Positions 20,464-29,137 of a stretch of 46,773 nt of DNA are shown here, piece by piece. Under the pieces are notes generated by a model. The model was not told the origin of the DNA, did no database searches, and was given only the letters and a program-made list of their open reading frames with translations. The translations under genes and the position numbers were made by a program. Within the stretch, counting starts at the first letter, position 1, and each line of letters opens with the position of its first letter. The DNA comes from a virus: the IMG/VR virus record IMGVR_UViG_3300036851_000164, positions 1 through 46,773 of that record; one strand, written 5' to 3'.

Positions 20464-21082
20464 GGCGTTTCTGGCGGAGTACGGGTACAGCGAAAGGCAA
20501 ATGCCGGAGATCGCGGGAAAGTACGCCGGAAAATGCCTCGCCATTTGCGGTGACGCGGCGTGCGTGTGGGACGATCTCGAGCGCCTTGGCTTCCGCTACA
20601 ATCACATGCGCGGCAAGGTGTACCGCGACGGCTGGGACATTCTGACGATCAATAAGCTGATCGAGACGATGCCAGCCCACGTCGAGCACGCCTATTCGAA
20701 TGAGCCGAGCATTCTGGCAAAATACATCGCGGCGCGGCGCCCTGAGTACGCGGCAGAGTTCAACGGCCCCGTTCACACACATAGCTGCAATCCTGGGGCC
20801 AGGCATCAGTGGCCGTGGGGCGGACATGCCACGTCGGGCCTTGGCGCCTCACTGGTCGGCTACGGGCTTGGCTACGATCTGTCCGTGCTGTGCGGTGTCC
20901 CGCTCGATGACGGGCCGCATAATGGCGAGCCGCCCTGGCGCAGATGCGCGTTCACGAACGAGGCAGCGTCGTCGGTAGGCGACGACACGAACAGATATTG
21001 GAAGCGCGCGCGCGATCTCGCCTTCAAGGGCAAGGTGAAGTCGATGTCCGGTCGAACAAGAGAGTGGCTAGGCTCCCCTTGA
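20456..21082 (+). CDS. Protein of the glycosylation block, possibly DUF115/MptE-like
   Basis: A 208-residue protein. AGKCLAICGDAACVWDDL near the start and HATSGLGASLVGYGLGYDLS near 125-145 recall the Rossmann-like DUF115/MptE group found beside phage glycosyltransferases. The resemblance is weak. Eight-base overlap with the previous gene; the next gene starts at its stop. Confidence 0.5.
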   Translation: MLEAFLAEYGYSERQMPEIAGKYAGKCLAICGDAACVWDDLERLGFRYNHMRGKVYRDGWDILTINKLIETMPAHVEHAYSNEPSILAKYIAARRPEYAAEFNGPVHTHSCNPGARHQWPWGGHATSGLGASLVGYGLGYDLSVLCGVPLDDGPHNGEPPWRRCAFTNEAASSVGDDTNRYWKRARDLAFKGKVKSMSGRTREWLGSP

Positions 21083-21708
21083 TGCTGACCGTTGCTTGCG
21101 TGCTTCGACCGTCGAAGGATTTCGACGGAGAATACGTCACGCGGCTTAAGGCGGGCGTCGGCGAGCATCTAAAGATGCCACACCGCTTCGTCTGCCTGTC
21201 GAGTGTTGAGGTTCCCTGCCAGCGCATTCCGCTGATGCACAACTGGCCCGGGTGGTGGTCGAAAGTCGAATTATTCAGATTGCCGCCGCCGGTTCTGTAT
21301 TTCGACCTCGATACGATGCCAGTCGGGGACTTGGGAGACATCGGTGCCCACGCGCTGCAATCGCCGTTCACGACGTTGCGAGACTTCTACCGGGAGAATG
21401 GCATCGGCTCAGGAATGATGTCGTGGGCTGCCGATGGCGTTCGCCAGCTTTACGACACATTCGCGGCGGATCCGGCGATGTGGCAGGACCGGCTTCGCAC
21501 CCGCGGCGATCAGGCGTTCATCGAAGAAAACATGATGGGCGGTGACAGATGGCAGGACGTGTTGCCGGGCCAGGTCGTCAGCTACAAGGCTCATGTCAGG
21601 GCGGCGACGCGGCGGGGTGAAAGTGGTGAAGGTCATGCCCCGAATGGCTCGCGCGTCGTCTGCTTCCACGGCAAGCCTAAGCCCCGTGACATAGGATGGA
21701 AGATTTGA
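21082..21708 (+). CDS. Glycosyltransferase-like protein
   Basis: A 208-residue protein: MLTVACVLRPSKDFDGEYV, RFVCLSSVEVPCQRIPLM, VLYFDLDTMPVGDLGDI with a DLD motif (near residues 73-75) and RTRGDQAFIEENM. This follows GT8/GT32-like capsular transferases. CFHGKPKPRDI lies near the C-terminus. Sugar transfer inferred. Confidence 0.7.
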   Translation: MLTVACVLRPSKDFDGEYVTRLKAGVGEHLKMPHRFVCLSSVEVPCQRIPLMHNWPGWWSKVELFRLPPPVLYFDLDTMPVGDLGDIGAHALQSPFTTLRDFYRENGIGSGMMSWAADGVRQLYDTFAADPAMWQDRLRTRGDQAFIEENMMGGDRWQDVLPGQVVSYKAHVRAATRRGESGEGHAPNGSRVVCFHGKPKPRDIGWKI

Positions 21709-22748
21709 ACGTCTTTTCGTCGCTAAAGGCCGCATGGCACATCGAGAGGATTGCGCGGCTGAGAGACGGGCAAGACATTGTGCCGACGCATGTTCAACTC
21801 ATCATTTCGGATCTCTGCAACCAGGACTGTCATTTTTGCTCTTACCGAATGAGCACGGGTTTTTCTGTTGAGAAGTTCCCCGACGAGCACGGCAACAAGA
21901 ACCCGAAGCGGTTCATTCCGACTGCCAAGGCTAAGGAGATTTTGGACGATTGTGCCGCGCTTGGCGTGGGCGCGATCGAGTTCACTGGCGGCGGCGAGCC
22001 AACGGTCCACAAGGACCACTTGGAGATCATCGGGCACGCGCAGGCGCTAGGGCTCGAGACGGGGCTGGTGACGAACGGTGTCCGGCTCAAGGACCATCCG
22101 GTGTTCCACAATCTGACGTGGCTCAGGATCAGCCTGGACGCCGGCAAGGCGGAAACCTATGAGGCGATCAGGGCTTCGAAGCAATGGCCCAAGGTGATCG
22201 CCAACCTGAAGCTCGCCGCGTCGTTTGAAAAGCCCTATGTCGGCGTTGGCTTCGTGGTTACACGGGAGAATTTCACCGAGATTGTCGAAGCCTGCCGGAT
22301 CGTGAAGCAGGTCGGCATTCCTTACGTCAGGCTGTCGGCGATGTTCTCGACCGAAGGCGCCGATTATTACGAAGGGATCAGGCCGTTCATCGACTGTGCG
22401 CGCCTTGCGGTGCGCGAACTTGAGGACGAGACGTTCAAGGTTGTCGACTTCTTCGGCGACCGCGTTACCGACCTTGATCAAGGGCGCCCCGATTACAAGT
22501 TCTGTGGCGAGCAGCAATTTGTCCTCTACATCGGCGGCGATCAGCACGTCTACACCTGCTGCACCAACGCCTATACGACGCATGGCGACATCGGCGATCT
22601 GAGACAGCAGCGGTTTTCGGAGTGGCTAAGCAAGCACCGCCGCTTCGACTTCAATGCGCGGTCTTGTCATCACTGTCAGTTCAACGACAAAAATCGAGTA
22701 ATCAATTTCATGCTCGATCCGGAGCCGTCGCATGTGGATTTCGTATGA
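21696..22748 (+). CDS. Radical SAM protein with C-terminal Cys cluster
   Basis: A 350-residue enzyme. The [4Fe-4S] motif CNQDCHFC (CX3CX2C) lies at about residues 41-48, then AIEFTGGGEPTVHKDH for SAM binding and LVTNGVRLKDHP. A C-terminal cluster (CTTC-like: YTCCTNAYTTHGDIGD, then CHHCQF) resembles SPASM/twitch domains. It should modify a peptide or sugar; the substrate is unknown. It overlaps the transferase by 13 bases and the methyltransferase by four, so it is part of the block. Confidence 0.85.
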   Translation: MEDLNVFSSLKAAWHIERIARLRDGQDIVPTHVQLIISDLCNQDCHFCSYRMSTGFSVEKFPDEHGNKNPKRFIPTAKAKEILDDCAALGVGAIEFTGGGEPTVHKDHLEIIGHAQALGLETGLVTNGVRLKDHPVFHNLTWLRISLDAGKAETYEAIRASKQWPKVIANLKLAASFEKPYVGVGFVVTRENFTEIVEACRIVKQVGIPYVRLSAMFSTEGADYYEGIRPFIDCARLAVRELEDETFKVVDFFGDRVTDLDQGRPDYKFCGEQQFVLYIGGDQHVYTCCTNAYTTHGDIGDLRQQRFSEWLSKHRRFDFNARSCHHCQFNDKNRVINFMLDPEPSHVDFV

Positions 22749-23281
22749 TCCTCGACCATGAACTGCTAAGGCACCATCGAACGGAGAGAATTTTTGCTGA
22801 GCTTAAGCGCACTGAACGGATTGTCGACGTAGGTTGCGGCATTCGCCCGTGTCCAGCGTTCCGGTGCGAGGAATATATCTGCATCGAGCCGCACGATGAA
22901 TATGTCGCGCAACTTAGGGCATGGGAAGCCCCCGGCCATCTTGTCATCGTGCAGGACAAAGCCGAGGCTTTAGCAAGTCAGCCGAGGAAGGGAACGACGG
23001 TCTTTCTGCTCGATGTCATTGAGCACATGGAGCATGAGGACGGCGAGCGCATTCGGGATTTGATGGCTGATTTCGATCAGGCCGTAATCTTCACACCGCT
23101 TGGCTGGTTTGAACAGAGTGATGCGAACCCGGATGCGTGGGGCTTCAACGGCGGCTTCTGGCAAAAGCATCGCTCCGCGTGGATGCCAGAGGATTTCAAG
23201 GGCTGGCGTGTCAAGACATGGCCTCAATGGAGTCAGAAGCAAAGGGCGGGAGCCATCCTAGCCCTTCGCTCACCGTCATAA
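22745..23281 (+). CDS. Class I SAM-dependent methyltransferase
   Basis: A 178-residue protein. ATGA overlap with the radical SAM gene sets the start at 22745. Motif I is RIVDVGCGIRPCPAF (about 25-39), the acidic motif II is CIEPHDEYV (about 46), and VFLLDVIEHMEHEDG (about 85-99) matches motif IV of small-molecule methyltransferases. Probably methylates a sugar or the radical SAM product. Confidence 0.8.
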   Translation: MILDHELLRHHRTERIFAELKRTERIVDVGCGIRPCPAFRCEEYICIEPHDEYVAQLRAWEAPGHLVIVQDKAEALASQPRKGTTVFLLDVIEHMEHEDGERIRDLMADFDQAVIFTPLGWFEQSDANPDAWGFNGGFWQKHRSAWMPEDFKGWRVKTWPQWSQKQRAGAILALRSPS

Positions 23282-23976
23282 CGCCGGTCGGGCCTGGGCA
23301 CCACGAGATCGCAGAGCGAGCGCAGAGAAGCGTCATCGAAGCCGGCAAGGGAGCGTTCAATTCGGTCGTCCATGACGTGATCTTGGACAAAAGCGGAGTG
23401 CTGGGGCGAAGCGGCGCGCGCAATAGTGGCATCAGGCGGGCCAAGTCGGGCTGGCTGTTCTTTTTGGACGCCGACGACATGATGCGTCCTGACGCACTGT
23501 TCCTGATTGATCCTTGGGCAACAGCGACGTTCGGCGCCGTGTCGCTCGACGGCAAGATACTTGACAACAATGTGTGGCCCTGCACCTGGCGCGACATCGC
23601 CTTGGTCGGTGCCGCCGGCACGTTGTCGATGGGCTTCTTTTGCCGCACCGATGTAGCCCAAGAACTTCTATTCAATGAGGAGTTGGACACCGGCGAGGAT
23701 TTCGAATTTTACCTACGCCTGCCTGACTTCACCAAGCGCCGACTGCCGCTGGTTGACATCGGTTACTCGACGCCATCGGCAACGGGTCCGCGCGGCTATC
23801 GCAAAATAGATTGGACAGGCATTTGCAACGCGCAAATCGTGAAGGCGATTGAGCGGGAGCCGGAAAAATTTGATCTCCGTGGTGATGCCGTACTGGCGAA
23901 GGTCAGAAGCACTGTCGCAAAGCCTCCGACGTTTAAGGACGCTATACGGGCACAGAATAGAGATCATCGTTGTTGA
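23218..23976 (+). CDS. Family 2-type glycosyltransferase
   Basis: A 252-residue protein. PSLTVITPVGPGHHEIAE opens a GT-A fold, RNSGIRRAKSGWLFFLDADDMM (near 67-90) holds the DADD metal site, and ELDTGEDFEFYLRL is the acceptor-side acidic motif. A second ATG at 23227 is possible. It overlaps the next transferase by 128 bases. Confidence 0.8.
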   Translation: MASMESEAKGGSHPSPSLTVITPVGPGHHEIAERAQRSVIEAGKGAFNSVVHDVILDKSGVLGRSGARNSGIRRAKSGWLFFLDADDMMRPDALFLIDPWATATFGAVSLDGKILDNNVWPCTWRDIALVGAAGTLSMGFFCRTDVAQELLFNEELDTGEDFEFYLRLPDFTKRRLPLVDIGYSTPSATGPRGYRKIDWTGICNAQIVKAIEREPEKFDLRGDAVLAKVRSTVAKPPTFKDAIRAQNRDHRC

Positions 23977-24574
23977 TGATGGTTCCGGGGATTTGCCGCT
24001 CGGGCCGGAGTGCGAAGGCGTCCTGATCGTCGCTTTGCCAGAAAAGGATGCGGCCCTTAACCCATGCGTCCCGCTTAATCGCGGGGTGTTGGCATCGACC
24101 GGCGAATATGTGGTGTTGACGAACCCGGAGGTCGTTCACCGCGCACCGATCCTGCAAGCGATGGCCGACGAATTGTGGGTTCTCGGTGAGAAGGGCTACG
24201 TCGCCGCGGCGTGTTGGAGTGAAAAGACAAAGCTCTGGTTTTGCCATTCTCAGGGGCCGAAGCCGGAAGCGATGGGCAGGGCGAAGATGCCCGAAGGCTC
24301 CGGCCTGCATTTCTGCTCGATGATATTTCGGGAGTTCTTCGATGAGATCGGCGGCTTCTCCGAGGAATATCGCGACGGTCAGGGATACGAGGACAACGAC
24401 TTCCTGTGGAAGCTGCACGCCGCGGGCGCGCAGTTCGCGATTCTCGATCATCTTGTAACCGATCACATCGACTGTCCGCGCACGGCTTGGCCCAAGGGAG
24501 GGCTTGAGCGCAATAGGCGCATCTTTGAGACGAAGTGGAGCGAACGCCATGACATCAACAGACGTTTCGGTTGA
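23849..24574 (+). CDS. Family 2-type glycosyltransferase (non-ATG start)
   Basis: Up to 241 residues from TTG 23849; a TTG just after GGGAG (near 23870) is an alternative. ISVVMPYWRRSEALSQSLRR and IIVVDDGSGD are standard GT2 nucleotide-sugar motifs, with GGFSEEYRDGQGYEDNDF later. The 128-base overlap with the previous gene is unusual and could hide a frameshift. Confidence 0.75.
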   Translation: MSGSRKNLISVVMPYWRRSEALSQSLRRLRTLYGHRIEIIVVDDGSGDLPLGPECEGVLIVALPEKDAALNPCVPLNRGVLASTGEYVVLTNPEVVHRAPILQAMADELWVLGEKGYVAAACWSEKTKLWFCHSQGPKPEAMGRAKMPEGSGLHFCSMIFREFFDEIGGFSEEYRDGQGYEDNDFLWKLHAAGAQFAILDHLVTDHIDCPRTAWPKGGLERNRRIFETKWSERHDINRRFG

Positions 24575-25058
24575 AGGGAACAAAGTATCGAGCACCAATC
24601 CATTCCCGGTCACGGATGCGGCTGTAGAAGCAGCAATTTTAGGCGTTCCCGCCGCCTCAGACATCAATGCTGGTTTCCTGTCGCATACGGCGACCACCGC
24701 CGCAGCGACGTTGCTAACGGTTCCGGCGGGGAAGGTTTGGGTCGGTGAAGTTGTTATCAGTTGTGCTCTGAGCAAGGCAGCGGCGGCAAGCGGGGAAGGC
24801 GTTGCGCGTGGCGTTATCGCCACGGCGGGAGCCAATGTCACCCCGCCAGCGGGAACCCGCCTTGCCTGCGAGGCCAAGGCGGGCGCGAATGCCGCAACTG
24901 GCGTGGTCGGGACGCAGGGCAATAACTCAGTGAGAACGAAAATGATCGTCGTGGCCCCCGCAGGCAACGCGGTTACACTGACCTTGGCCAGCACGATCAC
25001 CAACGCCACCGCAGGCGTGGTTGATGCCTCCGCTATCGGCACAAACAGCGTTGCTTGA
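24549..25058 (+). CDS. Hypothetical virion-type protein, 169 aa
   Basis: Start at 24549 with GGAG 8 bases upstream. Ala/Thr/Val/Gly-rich with predicted beta strands (TLLTVPAGKVWVGEVVISCA, TKMIVVAPAGNAVTLTLAST). No close family recalled; a surface or decoration protein is possible. It overlaps terL by 35 bases. Confidence 0.6.
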   Translation: MTSTDVSVEGNKVSSTNPFPVTDAAVEAAILGVPAASDINAGFLSHTATTAAATLLTVPAGKVWVGEVVISCALSKAAAASGEGVARGVIATAGANVTPPAGTRLACEAKAGANAATGVVGTQGNNSVRTKMIVVAPAGNAVTLTLASTITNATAGVVDASAIGTNSVA

Positions 25059-26475
25059 CGATCAGACCTTGGCGCTGATTGCCAAGCTCGAGCGGGACGT
25101 GAAGGCCAATCGGCTGTTCAAATACGCGCCGTATGACTGGCAGAAGCAGTTCCACGCCGCAGGACGCGATCACGCCGAACGGATGCTGATGGCGGCGAAC
25201 CGTGTCGGCAAAACGATGTCTGCCGGCGCGGAGGTCGCCTATCACCTGACGGGAGAATACCCGGACTGGTGGGAAGGCAAACGGTTTCACAGCCCTGTTC
25301 TGGTGTGGACCGGCTCGCCGACAAACGAAACGTCGCGCGACATCGTGCAGGCGGAGTTGCTTGGCGGTTTAGGCCAGCAACTCGGCACGGGCTGGATACC
25401 GCGCAACAAGATCGTCGGGCGCCCGACCACGCGCCAGGCCGGCGTGAAAGATGTGGTCGACAAGTTCGAGGTCAAGCACAAGTCGGGCGGCGTCTCCGTC
25501 TGCATCCTGAAAACCTATGAACAGGGCTGGCAGAAATGGCAGGGCACCGCGCCGCATGTTGTGTGGCTCGATGAGGAACCTGACGACTACACGATCTATT
25601 CCGAGGCGCAGACCCGCATCCTAACCTCGAGCGGTATCGTGCTTGTGACCTTCACGCCCCTCTTGGGCGTCACGGAGCTCGTTGAGCATTTCCAGACTGG
25701 CGGGCCTGGCATCTACCTGAAGGGCGCATCGTGGAATGACGCGCCGCATCTAGCCCAGGAGGACAAGGACCGGCTGGCAGCTTCTTATCGGGCGCACGAG
25801 CGTGACGCGCGCACGCAAGGCATTCCGATGATGGGCGAGGGGGCGGTGTTCCCAGTCCCCGATGCCGATATTCGCGTCGACCCAATCCAAATTCCGGACC
25901 ATTGGGCGCGGATCAAGGGCTGCGACTTCGGCATCGACCATCCGGCGGCGGGCGTGGAGCTCGCCTGGGATCGAGAGCAAGACATCATCTACGTCATCGA
26001 CGGCTACCGGAAGGCGGGAGAGACGGCGCCGTATCATGCGGCATGGTTCAACAAGTCGAACAAGCGAGTGCCTGTCGCGTGGCCGCATGACGGCATGAAC
26101 CGGGAGAAGTCGGGCGGAAACACGCTGGCAGACGCTTATCGCAAGCATGACGTGAACATGATGGCGAAGTCAGCGCGATACCCGCATTCACCGGGGCAGA
26201 AGGAAGCCGCCGGGCCGCAGCCTGTCGAGCCGATTGTTGACGAAGTGCTCGAGAGAATGAGCACGGGCCGCTTCAAGGTGTTCACGAGCGTGCCCGAGTG
26301 GCTTGAGGAAAAGCGCAGTTATCACCGCAAGGACGGCAAGATCGTTGCGCGTCGTGACGATATGCTGAAGGCGACCTTCTACGCCGTGATGATGAAACGA
26401 TACGCAGTTGCGCCGGGTTCGTTTGCAGAGCGCCGCGCGGTGGCCCAAGGACCGATAGCGACCACGAGGCTATAG
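25024..26475 (+). CDS. terL: Terminase large subunit
   Basis: A 483-residue packaging ATPase-nuclease. Walker A is AANRVGKTMSAG (about 58-69), Walker B is VVWLDEEPDDY (about 180-190), and the coupling motif is in LVTFTPLLG. The nuclease domain has GCDFGIDHPAAG (about 300) and further acidic residues toward the C-terminus (ARRDDMLKA). Cuts and threads the genome through the portal. ATG 25024 follows an in-frame TTG. Confidence 0.93.
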   Translation: MPPLSAQTALLDDQTLALIAKLERDVKANRLFKYAPYDWQKQFHAAGRDHAERMLMAANRVGKTMSAGAEVAYHLTGEYPDWWEGKRFHSPVLVWTGSPTNETSRDIVQAELLGGLGQQLGTGWIPRNKIVGRPTTRQAGVKDVVDKFEVKHKSGGVSVCILKTYEQGWQKWQGTAPHVVWLDEEPDDYTIYSEAQTRILTSSGIVLVTFTPLLGVTELVEHFQTGGPGIYLKGASWNDAPHLAQEDKDRLAASYRAHERDARTQGIPMMGEGAVFPVPDADIRVDPIQIPDHWARIKGCDFGIDHPAAGVELAWDREQDIIYVIDGYRKAGETAPYHAAWFNKSNKRVPVAWPHDGMNREKSGGNTLADAYRKHDVNMMAKSARYPHSPGQKEAAGPQPVEPIVDEVLERMSTGRFKVFTSVPEWLEEKRSYHRKDGKIVARRDDMLKATFYAVMMKRYAVAPGSFAERRAVAQGPIATTRL

Positions 26476-26484
26476 GAGAGTGAC

Positions 26485-26631
26485 ATGGCACAGGACAAAA
26501 AATCGGTAGACTCGCACAAGACCATCAAGAGCGCACAGGCTGCTGCCAGTGCGGCTTCCGGCAAGAGTGGCGAGGGTGCCACACGCCCGACGCCGACACC
26601 GCAGACACTTGGCATGTACGGCAAGGGCTGA
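26485..26631 (+). CDS. Small hypothetical protein, 48 aa
   Basis: AGGAGAG stands just before ATG 26485, and its TGA overlaps the next ATG (TGATG). Ala/Ser/Lys-rich, then Pro-Thr repeats (RPTPTPQTLGMYG). Probably a small virion or assembly protein. Confidence 0.65.
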   Translation: MAQDKKSVDSHKTIKSAQAAASAASGKSGEGATRPTPTPQTLGMYGKG

Positions 26632-27011
26632 TGGCGGTCAAAAAGTTCAAGTTCACCAAGGCGGGCGTCGAAAAGATGCTCGCCGACGCTGGCGCTCAGC
26701 CGGCAGACCGCAAGACCTTCATGGGAACCGACGTGCTGCTTAGCGACGGCTTCGTGCAGGACGCAGACCGGATGCGCCGCTTCGGCGCCAGCAGAGACGA
26801 GTTTCCCTTGGGGTGCTTCTGCACGATCTGGTGGATCGCGCGCGGTGAGAATATCGAGATCGGCAGGCCGCTGATCTTCGATGCCCTGCACGACCCGCAA
26901 TATGACATCAAGAGCCGAAAGACTGCGCGCATCAACCGGGCGTTTGAGGATGCGAAGGACTTCATTAAGCGCCGCAAGAAGTTCGCGGCATCGGGGATGA
27001 GGTTGCACTGA
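26631..27011 (+). CDS. Hypothetical protein, 126 aa
   Basis: Unrecognised protein between terL and portal. FKFTKAGVEKMLADAG and FCTIWWIARGENIEIGRP are its main features. Basic C-terminus. Shares one base with the portal start. Confidence 0.6.
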   Translation: MAVKKFKFTKAGVEKMLADAGAQPADRKTFMGTDVLLSDGFVQDADRMRRFGASRDEFPLGCFCTIWWIARGENIEIGRPLIFDALHDPQYDIKSRKTARINRAFEDAKDFIKRRKKFAASGMRLH

Positions 27012-28903
27012 TGCCGAAGCAATCCGACGCGAAGGAGATCAGGCAGGACGGCAAGGTATCGCCCAAACGGCAATTCGACGCCCGCGATTGGCGCTACATT
27101 GGCGATCTCGTCATCAGCGAATGGGATGATCGCAAGAAGCGCCGCAAGGACCGCGAGAAGGTGTGGACCGACATCGACCGCCAGATTGCCATGCAGCCGA
27201 ATTGCACGCTCAAGAAATTGCCGAACGGGCAACTGGATCCGAACCGATATTGGATGAGCGAGATCGAGCCGCCGCTGCAGGCTCAGGCTCAGGAGGTCTT
27301 GGTAGGCGATGCGCGCAGGATGATGTTCGCCGAGGGCGGGCCGTGGTTCCGCGCCCACGCCGAACTGACGGACAAATATCTTGATGGCATCGACTTCAGC
27401 GCGATCATCAAGGGCGATGAAGCGGAAGTGCCGTCGCAGATCAACCAGGACAATGCCGACAAGCTCTCCGAAGGCTTCCTGTATCACCAATTCAAGCAGT
27501 ACGACTTCTTCACCCGCGCCGATCGGGTCAATGCCGAGACGTTCAAATATGGCTGCGGCGTTGCCCGCGGGCGTAAGATGCGTAAGAGTTTGTTCATTCA
27601 CGAGGCGAGCGGGTCTGTCCGCAAGGAAAACCAGGTCATCCCGATCTTTGTGCCTTGCTCGGTCAAGAAGCTCTATCTGGACGACAAGCCGCCTTCGATC
27701 CATTCAGCCCAGGAGCTAGGGCCGGGGTATATCTATGAGGATTACATCAGGCTCACGAGCATTCAGATGGCAGCGTCGAAGGGATCAACCGATCCAGATG
27801 ACGAGGACGGCGGCTGGATGCCCAAGAACCTCAAAGACATTGAACCCGACAAGGACGGCTATGTCACGGTGCTGGAATACGAAGGCGACATCGTGGTCCC
27901 GCGCGATACGGTGTCCAGCCTATTCCTGCCTGGCGCCATAGTCACGGTGCTGAAGGGCGACAAGAACAAGGGTGGCGATGTCACCAGCGGCGTAATCCGC
28001 TTCCGTTGGCGCAAGTCGCCCTACTCAAGCTACTTGTTGTTCCCCTATCTCTATGTGGGCTGCGAGGACGTTTACCCGACCTCGCCATTGGAGAAGGGCC
28101 GACCTATTCAGATTATGATTGCCGAGGCGCTGAACCGCTCGCTTGATAGTGCGGCTTTGAAGATTGGAGCGCCAGTTAGTTATGACCGAACCGATACCGA
28201 ATTTGCGAGGGCTGGTGGCCCAGTGATTCATCCTTATGCGATGTGGGGCAGCACCGATCCGATCAAAACCCACACCGAACTTGGCGGAGAGCCGGGCGCT
28301 ATGGCCGGGCTGATGCAGCTCGGCATTCAGCTTTACGCCGAGTTGACCGGCGTTCTGCCGGCGCGGCTTGGCGCTCAGACCGTGAGCCACACCACAGCCT
28401 TTGCCAAGAACACGGAGATCGAGCGCGGCGCCTCTAGGACCGTCAAGTACGTCAAGGGCTCCGGGCAGGGTCCGCTCACCCGCTGGCTGCACATGGCCTA
28501 TGACATGGGCCGCAACGCGCTCACAAGCGGGCAGAAGATCAGTTTCTATATCGACGCCTATGGTGGCTATGTCGAAGTGACCAAGGACCATCTGCCGGAA
28601 GGCGTGACTTTTGAATGGTTCGGTGCCGGCGGGCCGTCCGAGGAACAGATCAAGGCGCAGCGTAAGCTCCAAAGCCTGCAACTCGCGCTGCAGATGGATG
28701 AGCTCAGGCAGGCAAAAGGTCTGCCGCCGGTTGTCGATAGCGAGGCCGCAATCAAGCAGGTGCTCCGTGAGGGCACTTGGACCGACCTCGACGCCATTAC
28801 CAACGAGGAGTCGGCGGCCACGCCAGCCGCCGCCGCTCCGGTCGACACTGGCCTAGCCTCGACGGCCCTTCAGAGTATCGCCTTCGGCGGTCGCGCGGCA
28901 TGA
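27011..28903 (+). CDS. Portal protein
   Basis: A 630-residue protein following terL and preceding scaffold and capsid, the normal portal position in podoviruses. RDWRYIGDLVISEWDDRKKRR and LQAQAQEVLVGDARRMMF near the N-terminus, IAEALNRSLDSAALKIGAPV in the middle and a long C-terminal helical region with Ala/Pro tail. The length fits podovirus portals (about 530-725). Forms the dodecameric DNA channel. Confidence 0.8.
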   Translation: MPKQSDAKEIRQDGKVSPKRQFDARDWRYIGDLVISEWDDRKKRRKDREKVWTDIDRQIAMQPNCTLKKLPNGQLDPNRYWMSEIEPPLQAQAQEVLVGDARRMMFAEGGPWFRAHAELTDKYLDGIDFSAIIKGDEAEVPSQINQDNADKLSEGFLYHQFKQYDFFTRADRVNAETFKYGCGVARGRKMRKSLFIHEASGSVRKENQVIPIFVPCSVKKLYLDDKPPSIHSAQELGPGYIYEDYIRLTSIQMAASKGSTDPDDEDGGWMPKNLKDIEPDKDGYVTVLEYEGDIVVPRDTVSSLFLPGAIVTVLKGDKNKGGDVTSGVIRFRWRKSPYSSYLLFPYLYVGCEDVYPTSPLEKGRPIQIMIAEALNRSLDSAALKIGAPVSYDRTDTEFARAGGPVIHPYAMWGSTDPIKTHTELGGEPGAMAGLMQLGIQLYAELTGVLPARLGAQTVSHTTAFAKNTEIERGASRTVKYVKGSGQGPLTRWLHMAYDMGRNALTSGQKISFYIDAYGGYVEVTKDHLPEGVTFEWFGAGGPSEEQIKAQRKLQSLQLALQMDELRQAKGLPPVVDSEAAIKQVLREGTWTDLDAITNEESAATPAAAAPVDTGLASTALQSIAFGGRAA

Positions 28904-29127
28904 CGGAAGCCCTGAAGTCGCTGTTGTTTCAAATACGCCAGCATCCCGCCTTTCCTGAACTGCTGAAGTCGGTCGAGACACCGCGCTTGCCGCGGTATCG
29001 GCGCTCGAAAGGGGCTGATGTTCCAGCAATGGGGGCCGAGATAATTTATGCGTCGGGTGCGCTCGATCAGCACGAAAGCTGGATCGCGCTCCTGACCGGA
29101 CGAACTTCGCAAGAGACTAATTCGTGA
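28900..29127 (+). CDS. Hypothetical protein, 75 aa
   Basis: ATGA overlap with the portal stop sets the start. FQIRQHPAFPELLKSVE and EIIYASGALDQHESWIALL are its features; similar small proteins follow portals in other podoviruses (from memory). Unknown function. Confidence 0.65.
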   Translation: MTEALKSLLFQIRQHPAFPELLKSVETPRLPRYRRSKGADVPAMGAEIIYASGALDQHESWIALLTGRTSQETNS

Positions 29128-29137
29128 AGGAGAAGCT

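Noticed and set aside
23942-25042. 366-codon antisense frame
   Set aside because: Opposes a glycosyltransferase and the terL-proximal gene; Ala/Val/Thr/Pro-rich shadow of GC-rich codons.
26696-27703. 335-codon antisense frame
   Set aside because: Opposes the portal gene; no motif and no ribosome binding site.
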